Shown: piece by piece, positions 37,496-45,832 of the stretch
Position numbering within the stretch: the first letter of the stretch is position 1
Layout of the letters: every line of letters starts with the position of its first letter
Assembly: GCF_002899715.1 (NCBI RefSeq)
Contig: NZ_PPEK01000001.1
Coordinates: 124,001-188,000 of the forward strand
Direction of reading: 5' to 3'
DNA: 64,000 nucleotides
Source: Enteroscipio rubneri
Lineage (GTDB): Bacteria; Actinomycetota; Coriobacteriia; Coriobacteriales; Eggerthellaceae
Translations under genes and position numbers: made by a program
Notes under the pieces: model-generated
Seen by the model: only the letters and a program-made list of their open reading frames with translations
What the model was told of the DNA's origin: nothing
The model's database searches: none

Positions 37496-37962
37496 GCGAT
37501 GTCCTCCCCGGTGCGGAGCGCGTGCCAGCTCGCGGCTGTCTGTAGCACGCCGAGCGCCAGGTAGAATGCGGAGATCCCGTTCGGCATGAAGACGAGCTCG
37601 AACGCGGTCCAGGCGATGAGCAGGACGCCCGCCGCGATGCCCCACCTGTAGGATGCTGCCCGCCTCCTGCGGAAGCGCAACGTGAGCGCGACGATGTTCG
37701 GCGCGCCGTTCACCAGCGCGAGCGCCACTCCCGGCCAGAACCACGTGGCGATGAGCGGCTCGGGCAAGGGCAGGACGCCTAGGAGCTCGATGGGCATGAC
37801 GTCGTTCCAGCTGACGGGCATGGCGACGAGCCCGCTCAGCGCCATGAACCCTCCGCACACGACGGAGCATATCCCGTCGAACCAGTTCATGAACAGCGCG
37901 AACCCGCGCGAGACCCTTGCGAGGGGATGCGGCCTTCGATCCTGCCGAGCCGTCGTCGTCAT
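37492..37962 (-). CDS. Small four-TM membrane protein of unknown family
   Basis: 156 residues with a short basic N-terminus and four predicted TM segments (about 25-50, 70-92, 105-125, 130-148). I do not recognise the family; the FYLALGVLQTAASWHALR ending and overall size resemble small integral proteins of the DoxX/DUF-like kind, but no signature stands out. It is coupled to the TetR gene by an ATGA overlap and preceded by the palindromic operators, so it is probably controlled by that repressor. SD AAAGAGAG. Confidence 0.7.
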   Translation of the reverse strand: MTTTARQDRRPHPLARVSRGFALFMNWFDGICSVVCGGFMALSGLVAMPVSWNDVMPIELLGVLPLPEPLIATWFWPGVALALVNGAPNIVALTLRFRRRRAASYRWGIAAGVLLIAWTAFELVFMPNGISAFYLALGVLQTAASWHALRTGEDIA

Positions 37963-37984
37963 GGTGCTCTCTTTCTCTCGTAAA

Positions 37985-38032
37985 GCTAACGAACGTTAGC
38001 CAATGGAAGCAGTTTAGCAAACGATCGTTAGC
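37985..38032. promoter_or_regulatory. Paired TetR-type operators
   Basis: Site 1, GCTAACGAACGTTAGC (37985-38000), is a 7-bp dyad around AA. Site 2, GCAAACGATCGTTAGC (38017-38032), is the same dyad with one base off. A half site, GTTAGCTT, lies at about 38056. The outer flanks (GTAAAGCTAACGA and TCGTTAGCTTTAC) also form a 13-bp inverted repeat. They sit 23-70 bp upstream of the membrane-protein ATG. Confidence 0.7.
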
Positions 38033-38144
38033 TTTACAAGCTCGGCGAAACAGTTGTTAGCTTGGAAGTACCTCGTCTTCTGTGCTTGGTTGACGGGGGT
38101 CGGATTTTGGAAAAGCAGGTAGGAAAATGTCTGTCAATAACGCA

Positions 38145-38176
38145 CTCAAAGTGTTATCATTTGATAACACTTTGAG
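38145..38176. promoter_or_regulatory. 14-bp dyad operator of toxin-antitoxin operon
   Basis: Arms CTCAAAGTGTTATC and GATAACACTTTGAG are perfectly complementary over 14 bp with loop ATTT. It lies ten bases upstream of the toxin GTG; the right arm runs into the GAGGAGG SD. Antitoxin autorepression at such a dyad is the rule in type II operons. Confidence 0.7.
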
Positions 38177-38186
38177 GAGGCTGATC

Positions 38187-38582
38187 GTGCATAGGGTAGC
38201 ATCTCGTGCAGAGGTAGCCCGTTACCTTATGCTCATGAAAACATATGCGGGCAACTGGCTCGAAGTGGCGCATCGCTCCCAGGGGCCTGACAAGAACTAC
38301 GACTTTCTTCGTCGTTACGGCTTGCTTATCGAAGACGTGCGGGACATTTTGACCAGCCTCGTTGCCGACGATTATTCTGATGGCCCCTGTTGCGACGACA
38401 GGCAGCTTGGCCGTTCGGACGTGTGGAAGTTCGGCAAAACGGTTGAGCTGGAAGGCGAGGAGTTGGAGTTGTACATTAAGACCTCGTTTGGTTATCGTGC
38501 CGACGGCATGGGCTGCGTCTGCGTGTCAATGCATCCTTGCGAGCACCCGCTTTCCTATCCTCTAAAGGAGGGTCGATCATGA
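38187..38582 (+). CDS. MqsR-like toxin of a type II toxin-antitoxin pair
   Basis: 131 residues from GTG 38187, which has GAGGAGG six bases upstream; an in-frame ATG at 38127 would run through the operator. The pattern (an early basic helix, DILTSLVADDYSDG, SDVWKFGKTVELEGEELELYIKTSFGYRA) resembles the MqsR family of RelE-fold mRNA interferases, and it precedes a gene with an MqsA-like zinc and HTH plan. The stop overlaps the antitoxin ATG as ATGA. The toxin-first order is that of mqsRA. The exact toxin family is a pattern match, not proven. Confidence 0.65.
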   Translation: MHRVASRAEVARYLMLMKTYAGNWLEVAHRSQGPDKNYDFLRRYGLLIEDVRDILTSLVADDYSDGPCCDDRQLGRSDVWKFGKTVELEGEELELYIKTSFGYRADGMGCVCVSMHPCEHPLSYPLKEGRS

Positions 38583-39646
38583 ACGAGATTCTCGAAACCT
38601 ATTGCTCCACCTGCGCGCGCGAGGTTTCGGCGTGCGGGGAGACGAGGGTCGAGCATCTGAAAGTTCGCGATGCCTGGGTCGATGTCGACCAGGTGGTGCT
38701 CACCTGCCCCGAGTGCGGAGGGCGCATCGGGGACGAGCAGGTCGAAAGCGCCAATCTGCGCCGCGCGTACGAGGCGTACCGGGAGGGTCAGGGCCTTCTT
38801 TCCGCTTCCCAGATTCGAGATGCCTACGAGTCTTACGGCCTTTCGCAGGCTTCTTTCGGGAAGCTGCTCGGGCTCGGCGGCGCGACCCTGAGCAGGTACG
38901 AGAACGGAGGCGTGCAAACCAGGCAGATCGACCAGGCGATTCGCGCCGCATCCGACCCTCATGCGATGCTCGACCTTCTGGTCGAGAAGGGAGCCGAGAT
39001 ACCTGCGGCGCAGCGCGGACGCGCCGAGCAACGGGCGCGGGAGAAGCTCGCTCGAGGTCGGGAGTCTCGCTTCGAGTATGCCGTCGTGCGAGGCGATTTC
39101 TCCCTCGTGCTCAACCCGGCAGATGCGTCGGAGCTCACCGGCTTTCGCGCTTTCGATGTGGATCGCGCTCGCGAGATGGCGGTGTTCTTCGCATCTCGTT
39201 GCAAGCACTTCTTCAAGCTGCGGTTCTTCAAGACGATGTTCTATGCCGACTTCACGGCGTTCGCGGAAACTTCCCGTTCCATGAGCGGCTTGCGGTATGC
39301 CCATGCTCCGAACGGTCCCATCGTCCATGGGCATGAGGCGCTTTTGGCTGCGCTCGTGGACGGGGAGTCGCTCGAAGTCGAGGAGCATGAGATCGGGGAA
39401 ACCTCTGCCGAGAAGATCGTCGCCTTGCGCGAAGCCGACCTGGGCGGGTTCTCGGAGAGGGAGAGGATCGTTCTGCAGAAGACCGCTGACTTCGTCAACT
39501 CCTTTCAAAAAAGCAGCGAGCTGAGCGAGCGATCCCATGGCGAACCCGGTTGGCGCGGAACCGAGAACGGGCAGCTGATCAGCTACGAGTACGCCTTCGA
39601 TCTAACCACGGCCGACTGCATCAACGGGGAGTGCTCGCGCGGTTGA
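38579..39646 (+). CDS. MqsA-like antitoxin with zinc, XRE HTH and Panacea (DUF4065) domains
   Basis: 355 residues. Zinc-binding N-terminus: C9-x2-C12 and C43-x2-C46. Then an XRE-type helix-turn-helix (about residues 75-115: ASQIRDAYESYGLSQASFGKLLGLGGATLSRYENG). The C-terminal half (about 185-350: FFASRCKHFFKLRFFKTMFYADFTAF... LRYAHAPNGPIVHG) matches the Panacea/DUF4065 domain, a broad-use antitoxin domain known to neutralise unrelated toxins. Classical MqsA has about 130 residues, so the Panacea tail is an addition. It is coupled to the toxin and probably represses the operon at the 14-bp dyad. Confidence 0.8.
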   Translation: MNEILETYCSTCAREVSACGETRVEHLKVRDAWVDVDQVVLTCPECGGRIGDEQVESANLRRAYEAYREGQGLLSASQIRDAYESYGLSQASFGKLLGLGGATLSRYENGGVQTRQIDQAIRAASDPHAMLDLLVEKGAEIPAAQRGRAEQRAREKLARGRESRFEYAVVRGDFSLVLNPADASELTGFRAFDVDRAREMAVFFASRCKHFFKLRFFKTMFYADFTAFAETSRSMSGLRYAHAPNGPIVHGHEALLAALVDGESLEVEEHEIGETSAEKIVALREADLGGFSERERIVLQKTADFVNSFQKSSELSERSHGEPGWRGTENGQLISYEYAFDLTTADCINGECSRG

Positions 39647-39948
39647 CGCGCCGGGTGCGGCGCGGTATGCTGGCCGGCGTTGCAACCATCTCGTTGGGGG
39701 AACCAATGATACTTTGCAGGGCTGCCGCTCTGTGCGTGATCGCCGATGAAGCATCGCACGGAGCAGGGACGGACATAGTCATCGGCATCGGGAGGCGCGC
39801 CGCCTAAGGGCATGCCTTGTCGTCGATGCCGGGATGCCGGGAACCTTGAGCGCCGCGGATGGCTTCGTCCGCGGCGCTTTTTCATGCGCGGACCCGGGGC
39901 GGTTCGCGCGGCTTCCGTTTCCGCATCCCGATCCTCAGAGGTGAACCT
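39647..39948. other. 300-bp spacer between antitoxin and MATE genes
   Basis: Contains a strong terminator at 39849-39882 and the promoter region of the MATE gene. A short frame at 39550-39807 overlaps the antitoxin and has no SD; I do not treat it as a gene. Confidence 0.5.
39849..39882 (+). terminator. Rho-independent terminator
   Basis: An 11-bp stem AGCGCCGCGGA / TCCGCGGCGCT with an 8-base loop, followed by a T-run (TTTTT including the last stem base). It lies about 200 bp after the antitoxin stop and 70 bp ahead of the MATE start; it may end the TA transcript. Confidence 0.8.
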
Positions 39949-41319
39949 ATGGCTTCTTCTGCATCGACTATTTCCTTCTCCGAGGGGCCGCTGTTCCGGC
40001 AGCTGCTTTCCTTCGCGTTGCCGCTCATGGCGGTGAACGTCTTGCAGTACGTGTACCAGGCCGTCGACATGGCGGTGGTCGGCCAGGTGGTGGGCGACGT
40101 GGGGCTCGTGTCCATGAGCAACGCGGTGAACGCCGTCTTTTTGGTGAACGCGTTCGTCATCGGCCTTTCGGCCGGCGGCGGCGTGGTGGTGGCGCGCGCG
40201 GTGGGCGCGGGCGACGTGGGCGCGCAGCGACGGGCCTACGCGGCCACGCTCCTGGTGGCGCTGCTGGCGTCCGTCGGCATCGCTGTGGCGGGCACGCTGC
40301 TCGCGCGGCTGGCGTTCACGGCGAACGCGGTGCCCGCGGCGGCGCTCGACGGAGCCGTGGCCTACACGACCGTGCTCTGCTGCGGCGCGGTCGGGCCGTT
40401 CCTCATGAACGCCGCAGCCGCGTTCCTCAAGGCGCAGGGCGACGCATGGACGCCGCTTCTGCTGGTGGGTGCGGCGACGTTCGTGAACGTGGCGCTCGAC
40501 CTGGTGCTCGTGGGCCCGGCCGGCCTGGGCGTGCCGGGCGCGGCGGTGGCCACCGTGGCGGCGCAGGGGCTCTCGGCGCTGCTCGCGCTCGCGCTGGTGC
40601 GGCGGCGCTTTGCGGCGGGGCGCGTGCTTGGGAGCAACGTTCTCGCGGGCGGCTTCGCTGCCGACGTGCGCGCGGTGCTTTCGGTCGGCGTGCCCTCCGC
40701 CGTGCAGATGGCGGTGGTGAACCTGTCGTACGCGCTGGTCACCGGCATGCTCAACCGCTATGGCGTGGACGTTGCCGCAGCGGCGGGCGTGGGGCTGCAA
40801 ATAAGCACCATCGCGGGGCTGCCCTGCTGGGCCATCGGCCAGGCAATCACCACGGCGGCCGCGCAGTGCGCCGGCGCCGGCGAGCTCGCGCGCGCCCGCG
40901 ACGTCGCGCGGCTGGGAGCGCGCTTCAATATCGGCGTCACGCTGGGCATCCAGGTGCTCATCCAGCTGCTCGCGCCGGCTATCGTGGGGCTCTACGGCCT
41001 CACGCAGGGCGCGCCATTCGACATCGCCGTGCTCTACCTGCGCATCACGTGCAGCGTGAACGGCCTGTTCTACGCGGCCATGTACAGCTTCGACTCGTTC
41101 GCTCTCGGGGCCGGCTCGCCGCGGCTCGTGCTGGCGAACTCGCTCATCGACGCGTTCGCCGTGCGTTTCGGCCTGGCGTTTTTGCTCTCGGGCGCGCTTG
41201 ACTTCGGCTACGTGGGCATTTTCGTGGCGCAGGCGGCCTCGCCCGTGATCCCCGCAATCATCGGCGGCGTCTACCTGCGCCGCTGGTCGCGCTCGCGCGG
41301 TGTGCTGCGGGAAAGATAG
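39949..41319 (+). CDS. MATE-family efflux transporter
   Basis: 456 residues, 12 TM segments in two homologous halves. The N-half has LPLMAVNVLQYVYQAVDMAVVGQVVG and the C-half SVGVPSAVQMAVVNLSYALVTGMLNRYG, the usual MATE start of each bundle. A Na+- or H+-driven exporter of cationic compounds. ATG 39949 has AGAGGTG six bases before it; upstream in-frame starts lie in or next to the terminator. Confidence 0.92.
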   Translation: MASSASTISFSEGPLFRQLLSFALPLMAVNVLQYVYQAVDMAVVGQVVGDVGLVSMSNAVNAVFLVNAFVIGLSAGGGVVVARAVGAGDVGAQRRAYAATLLVALLASVGIAVAGTLLARLAFTANAVPAAALDGAVAYTTVLCCGAVGPFLMNAAAAFLKAQGDAWTPLLLVGAATFVNVALDLVLVGPAGLGVPGAAVATVAAQGLSALLALALVRRRFAAGRVLGSNVLAGGFAADVRAVLSVGVPSAVQMAVVNLSYALVTGMLNRYGVDVAAAAGVGLQISTIAGLPCWAIGQAITTAAAQCAGAGELARARDVARLGARFNIGVTLGIQVLIQLLAPAIVGLYGLTQGAPFDIAVLYLRITCSVNGLFYAAMYSFDSFALGAGSPRLVLANSLIDAFAVRFGLAFLLSGALDFGYVGIFVAQAASPVIPAIIGGVYLRRWSRSRGVLRER

Positions 41320-41506
41320 GGGGATGTGGCAAAACGGAACGCATATGCACCCGAAACGGCCTTTCTGAAAGCCTGCGAGGCCGGCCCACCGAAAGAAACG
41401 CCTGATGGCGCTATCCAGTGCGTTCGATAACGAGTGCATATGACCGCCAAATTGCCAATCCAACCAGGAATTCGCGCACGTGCAGGGCACGGGGATGGCG
41501 CGCAGC

Positions 41507-42019
41507 CTACGCCTTCGTCACCAGCTCTTGCACGGGGATGCGCTCGACCGCGTGACGTTCGGGGCTCTTCCATTCGTCGGCGGCGTGGCCCACGGCCAGT
41601 ATGTTCACCGGCACGAGTGAGGCGGGCAGGTTGAACGCCTCGCGCACGCCGACGGGGTCGAACGCGCAGATCCACACGCTGCCGAGGCCCAGGTCTGTGG
41701 CCGCGATCATCATGTGGTCGCAGGTGATGGAGGCGTCGATGGCGGTGGAGACCATGCCGTCGACGGGGCGCTTCCAAGCGCGCTCGGCATCTGCGCACAC
41801 GATGAACGCGAGCGGCGCGCCGTAAAGGTTCGCGTACCTTCCGAGATTCGCGAGTCCTTCCGCGCTTTCCACCTGGATGAGGCGCACGGGCTGGCGATTC
41901 GCGGCGCTCGGCGCGACGTGGGCTGCCTCCACGATAGCGGCGATCTTCTCCGACTCAACAGGCTTGGTTTCGTAGGAGCGGATCGAGCAGCGCTTCTTGG
42001 CGAGGTCGGTGAACGACAT
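41507..42019 (-). CDS. Nitroreductase-family FMN-dependent oxidoreductase
   Basis: 170 residues, typical of the short nitroreductase subfamily. The N-terminal FMN-binding motif is KKRCSIRSYETKPVE, followed by HVAPSAANRQPVRLIQV; GLGSVWICAFDP and the C-terminal NILAVGHAADEWKSPER complete the fold. Uses NAD(P)H to reduce nitro, quinone or flavin substrates. ATG 42019 has AAGGAG upstream. It is divergent from an HxlR-type regulator, so thiol or electrophile stress control is likely. Confidence 0.92.
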   Translation of the reverse strand: MSFTDLAKKRCSIRSYETKPVESEKIAAIVEAAHVAPSAANRQPVRLIQVESAEGLANLGRYANLYGAPLAFIVCADAERAWKRPVDGMVSTAIDASITCDHMMIAATDLGLGSVWICAFDPVGVREAFNLPASLVPVNILAVGHAADEWKSPERHAVERIPVQELVTKA

Positions 42020-42166
42020 GGGATGCTCCTTCTCTCGTGCGGGTTCGTTTCTCCTTTCATGATAGAAGCCGCTACCGGACAAGCAAGTAGGCACTATTTT
42101 GGAATATACTACCGAAAAGGAAAGCAAGGGTTTGCCGCCGAAGGCCCGCCGCAAAGGAGCGCTGCC

Positions 42167-42529
42167 ATGAAAACCTGCCCAGATGCCTACCATTGCCCGG
42201 TCGAAGCGACCATCGACATCGTGGGAGGCAAGCATAAGGTGCTCATCCTGTGGCACCTGAGCAAGCACGGCGTGCTGCGCTTCGGCGAGCTGCAGCGGCT
42301 CATGCCCCAGGCCACGCCAAAGATGCTCACCCAGCAGCTTCGCGAGTTGGAAGCCGACGGCATGCTCCACCGCGAGCTGTACCATCAGGTGCCGCCCAAG
42401 ACGGAGTACTCGCTCACCGAGCGCGGCCGCAGCTTCACTCCGGTGCTGAACGCCATGTGCGTCTGGGGCGGGAGCGTGCTTAAGGAGATGAGCGCGGAAG
42501 CGGGGAGAAAAGTTGTCCGTAAAGATTGA
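42167..42529 (+). CDS. HxlR-family transcriptional regulator
   Basis: 120 residues, winged helix. The N-terminus holds C4 and the family-typical C10 (CPVEATIDIVGGKHKVLILWHL), the cysteine that in HypR-like members senses disulfide stress; redox sensing is inference here. The wing motif LTERGRSFTPVLNAMCVWG is intact. It starts 147 bp from the nitroreductase start; an imperfect dyad with GTAG/CTAC ends at 42087-42112 lies between. SD AAAGGAGCG. Confidence 0.9.
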   Translation: MKTCPDAYHCPVEATIDIVGGKHKVLILWHLSKHGVLRFGELQRLMPQATPKMLTQQLRELEADGMLHRELYHQVPPKTEYSLTERGRSFTPVLNAMCVWGGSVLKEMSAEAGRKVVRKD

Positions 42530-42602
42530 TCGGTGCGCGTCTCCCGGCTTTCGTGTCGCGAAAGCGTTGTAAAGTTTTGCGCATCGTGCAAGGAGTAGAG
42601 CC

Positions 42603-43964
42603 ATGCTGAAGCGAAAGGCGTACGACCGGCTTCTCGAATGGAAGAAAAACCGCAATGGAAAGACTGCGCTGCTTATCGAGGGGGCTCGCCGTGTGGGCAA
42701 AAGCACGCTCGTGGAGGAGTTTGGGCGCAACGAGTACGCTTCCTGCCTTATCGTGGATTTCTTCCAAGCGCCCGCCGAGGTGAAGCAATACTTCGAAGAC
42801 TACCGCACCGATTTCGACACGCTGTTTCTCTACCTGTCCACCTACTACGGAGTCGACCTCCATGAACGGGATACGCTCATCGTCTTCGATGAGGTTCAGA
42901 TGTTCCCGACTGCTCGTGGCCTGCTCAAGTACTTGGTGGCCGACGGCCGTTACGACTATATCGAAACCGGATCACTCCTGCCCATCAAGCAGAACGTGGA
43001 CGGCATTGTGGTTCCGTCGGAGGAGGAATCCTTCGAGCTCAATCCGCTGGATTTCGAGGAATTCTTTTGGGGGATGGGCGAGGAGAAGCTGGCGACCCTC
43101 ATCCGCAGGCAGTTCGACGGACTGAAGCCCTTGCCCAACGGGCTGCACCGTCGCGCTATGGGTCTTTTGAGGGAGTATATCCTGGTGGGCGGCATGCCCG
43201 GTCCCGTGAGCATCTACGTGGCGCAGCGCAAGTTCGAGCCAGTCGATACGGCGAAGCGCCAGATCCTCAGCCTGTATCGCAACGACGTCGCGCGGTTTGC
43301 CCGCGGCTACGAATTCAAGGTGGTTTCGGTGCTGGACGGCATTCCCGGCCAGCTGTCGAAGCATGAGAAGAAGTTCACCTTGAGCTCCATCAGCAAGAAT
43401 GCACGCATGAGAAGCTACGAGGAGGCCTTCTTTTGGTTGGCCGACGCCCGTATCGCCAACATCTGCTTCGCCTGCTCGGATCCGGGCGTGGGCCTCTCGC
43501 TCAACATGACGCAGTCTTCTTTGAAGTGCTACCTGGCCGACACGGGACTGCTCGTCTCGCTTGCTTTCGCCGACAACGCGCATACGGATGAAAGCGTGTA
43601 CCGCGCCGTGCTTCGCGGCGAGATAGGGTTGAACGAGGGAATGCTCACGGAGAACGTCGTGGCCCAGATGCTCCACGCGAACGGGCATAGCCTGTTCTTC
43701 TATTCGCAGTCAGGAAAGAGGGAGGGCGAAGAGCGGATGGAGGTCGACTTCCTCATCGTGCGCCCGTACGCCGATGCCGCCATGAAGCCTCGCGTCTGTC
43801 CTGTGGAGGTGAAGTCGCCTCGACAATACGGCACGAAATCGCTCGATCGATTCAAGGAGAAGTTCGGCAAGTGCGTCGGGACCCAGTACGTTTTGCATCC
43901 CAAGCAACTCAAAGTCGACGGCGATCGTGCATACTTGCCGTTGTACATGGGATTCTGCCTGTGA
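42603..43964 (+). CDS. AAA ATPase with DUF4143 domain
   Basis: 453 residues. Walker A GARRVGKST at residues 27-35 and Walker B LIVFDEVQ at about 94-101, then the ETGSLLPIKQ sensor region, as in AAA_14. The C-terminal DUF4143 domain (about 215-400) includes MLTENVVAQMLHANGHSLFFYSQ and the restriction-endonuclease-like EVDFLIV...VEVKS motif (D, E and K visible). This large family is common in anaerobes; its function is not established. It stands alone after the HxlR gene. Confidence 0.88.
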   Translation: MLKRKAYDRLLEWKKNRNGKTALLIEGARRVGKSTLVEEFGRNEYASCLIVDFFQAPAEVKQYFEDYRTDFDTLFLYLSTYYGVDLHERDTLIVFDEVQMFPTARGLLKYLVADGRYDYIETGSLLPIKQNVDGIVVPSEEESFELNPLDFEEFFWGMGEEKLATLIRRQFDGLKPLPNGLHRRAMGLLREYILVGGMPGPVSIYVAQRKFEPVDTAKRQILSLYRNDVARFARGYEFKVVSVLDGIPGQLSKHEKKFTLSSISKNARMRSYEEAFFWLADARIANICFACSDPGVGLSLNMTQSSLKCYLADTGLLVSLAFADNAHTDESVYRAVLRGEIGLNEGMLTENVVAQMLHANGHSLFFYSQSGKREGEERMEVDFLIVRPYADAAMKPRVCPVEVKSPRQYGTKSLDRFKEKFGKCVGTQYVLHPKQLKVDGDRAYLPLYMGFCL

Positions 43965-44001
43965 AAACCGGGGCGCGAAAGCGAATGAAGGGGAGGCGAG
44001 C

Positions 44002-44733
44002 GTGAGAGACTCGACGACCGGGGTTGCCGTGCTCCTCGTGGAGGACGACGCCCACATCAGCGGCATCGTGGCCGACCACCTGGGGCATGCGGGGTACGCG
44101 TGCACGCAGGCGTTCTCGGGAACGGAGGCGCGGCTCGTGCTGGAGGCGGCGGACGCGCGCGGCGAGCGGTTCGACGTGGTGGTGTGCGACCTCATGCTGC
44201 CCGGCCTTCCCGGCGAGGACATCGTGCTCCTCGTCCGCGCCGCCGACGCCCATACGCCCATCGTCGTGACCTCGGCGCGCACGAGCGCCACCGACAAGGT
44301 GGACCTCCTCAAGCTGGGCGCCGACGACTACCTGGCCAAGCCCTTCGACCTGGACGAGCTGCTCGCGCGCATCGAGGTGCAGCTGCGCCACCGCGGCCGC
44401 GTCCCCGCGTCGCAGCCGGGCGGCGACGTGCTGCGCGTGGGCGCATGGACCGTCGACCGCGCCGCGCGCACGCTCGCGGTGGACGGCGCGGACGTGCCCC
44501 TCACGCGCACCGAGTTCAACATCGTGGAGCTTCTGGCGCTGCATCCGAAGAAGGTGTACACGAAGCAGGAGCTGTTCGAGCTGGCCTGGGGCGAACCCTA
44601 CGCCGCCGAGGACAGCACGGTGAGCGTGCACGTGTCCAACATCCGCGCCAAGCTCAAGCCCACCGGCACCGACGGCTACCTCCGCACCGTGTGGGGCCTC
44701 GGGTTCAAGCTGGCGGTCGACGAGGGCGCATGA
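44002..44733 (+). CDS. OmpR-family response regulator
   Basis: 243 residues from GTG 44002 (SD AAGGGGAGG). Receiver domain with acidic pair E14-D15-D16, phosphoacceptor D63, T90 and K113; the C-terminal trans_reg_C winged helix (about 140-240) has LTRTEFNIVELLALHPKKVYTKQELFELAWG. It is followed by an ABC transporter and then a histidine kinase, so it probably controls the transporter in response to a membrane-active compound. Confidence 0.94.
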   Translation: MRDSTTGVAVLLVEDDAHISGIVADHLGHAGYACTQAFSGTEARLVLEAADARGERFDVVVCDLMLPGLPGEDIVLLVRAADAHTPIVVTSARTSATDKVDLLKLGADDYLAKPFDLDELLARIEVQLRHRGRVPASQPGGDVLRVGAWTVDRAARTLAVDGADVPLTRTEFNIVELLALHPKKVYTKQELFELAWGEPYAAEDSTVSVHVSNIRAKLKPTGTDGYLRTVWGLGFKLAVDEGA

Positions 44734-44763
44734 CCTGCGCGGAAAGGAGCGTCCCGCATCTTC

Positions 44764-44800
44764 AAGCTTTCTTAAAGGTTGGTTCATCCTTCCTGAAACC
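44764..44800 (+). promoter_or_regulatory. Possible response-regulator binding repeats
   Basis: TTCTTAAA (44769) and TTCCTGAAA (44790) are similar half-sites 21 bp apart, about two helical turns, in the 118-bp gap between the response regulator and ABC genes. OmpR-family regulators bind such tandem repeats. Weak evidence, sequence pattern only. Confidence 0.3.
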
Positions 44801-44851
44801 CTGTTCCGTAAGCTGGAAGCATGTTGAGAAGGCGAAGGGAAAGGGGCGTTC

Positions 44852-45832
44852 ATGAACGTCGTTGAGACGCGGGGGCTGACGAAGTCCTACCGCGGCAAGC
44901 GCGCGGTCGACCGGCTCGACCTGCATGTGGCGCAGGGGGACATCTACGGGTTCGTCGGGAAGAACGGGGCGGGGAAGTCCACCGTCATGAAGATGGTGTG
45001 CGGGCTGGCAGCGCCCACCGAGGGCGAGATCGAGCTGTTCGGCGGGCGCGCCGGCGCCGACGCTCGCGGCGAAGCCGCGCGGCCTGCGGGAACGTCGCGC
45101 GTGGGCGCGCTCATCGAGGCGCCGGGCATCGTTCCCAACTTGACGGCCTACGAGAACCTCATGGCGAAGGCCCTGGCCTTGGGCGTGGTCGACGCGTCGG
45201 CGCGCTGCCGCGAGGCGCTTGCGCTCGTGGGCCTCGAGGGCGTGGGCAGGAAGAAGGCGAAGGGCTTCTCGCTCGGCATGAAGCAGCGGCTGGGCCTGGC
45301 GCTCGCGCTCGTGGGCTCGCCCGACCTGCTGCTGCTCGACGAGCCGTTCAACGGCCTGGACCCCGAGGGCACGCGCGCCATGCGAAACCTCGTCGTGCGG
45401 CTGAACCAGACGCTCGGCGTGACCGTGGTCATCAGCTCGCACGTGCTGGACCAGCTCGACCGCGTGGCTACGCGCTTCGGCATCATCGCCGAAGGCCGCA
45501 TGGTGCGCGAGATGACCGCCGAGCAGATGCAGGCCGAGTGCGGCGACAGCCTGCGCGTGCGCACGGCCGACCCGGCCCGCGCGCTCGCGTTGATGGAGGA
45601 GGCGTTTCCCCAGGCAACGCTGCGCGCACTGCCCGATGGGTCCCTCTCCGTCGCGGGCGACTACGACGCGACGGCCGTGTCGCGCTTTCTCCACGACGCC
45701 GACCAGACGGTGCTGGAGATGAGCCCGGTGCGCCGGGATATCGAGGACTACTTCGTGGAGCTCATGGAAGGCGGCGCGCAGGGGGCTGCGCGCGCCGCGT
45801 CGGGCGAGGAAGGCGGTGCGCGCCATGTTTAA
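44852..45832 (+). CDS. ABC transporter ATP-binding protein, peptide/bacitracin-export type
   Basis: 326 residues. Walker A GKNGAGKST at about 37-45, signature FSLGMKQRLGLALAL, Walker B LLLLDEPFNGLDPEG, and HVLDQLDRVATRFGI. The sequence pattern is that of LanF/BcrA-type ATPases that export lantibiotics or bacitracin-like molecules. It overlaps the permease gene by eight bases. A C-terminal extension of about 100 residues follows the core. SD AAAGGGG. Confidence 0.92.
   Translation: MNVVETRGLTKSYRGKRAVDRLDLHVAQGDIYGFVGKNGAGKSTVMKMVCGLAAPTEGEIELFGGRAGADARGEAARPAGTSRVGALIEAPGIVPNLTAYENLMAKALALGVVDASARCREALALVGLEGVGRKKAKGFSLGMKQRLGLALALVGSPDLLLLDEPFNGLDPEGTRAMRNLVVRLNQTLGVTVVISSHVLDQLDRVATRFGIIAEGRMVREMTAEQMQAECGDSLRVRTADPARALALMEEAFPQATLRALPDGSLSVAGDYDATAVSRFLHDADQTVLEMSPVRRDIEDYFVELMEGGAQGAARAASGEEGGARHV

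Noticed and set aside
41342-41441. 9-bp inverted repeat CATATGCAC ... GTGCATATG as ends of a mobile element
   Set aside because: Only about 80 bp lie between, with no transposase and no target duplication; likely chance in the spacer between converging genes.
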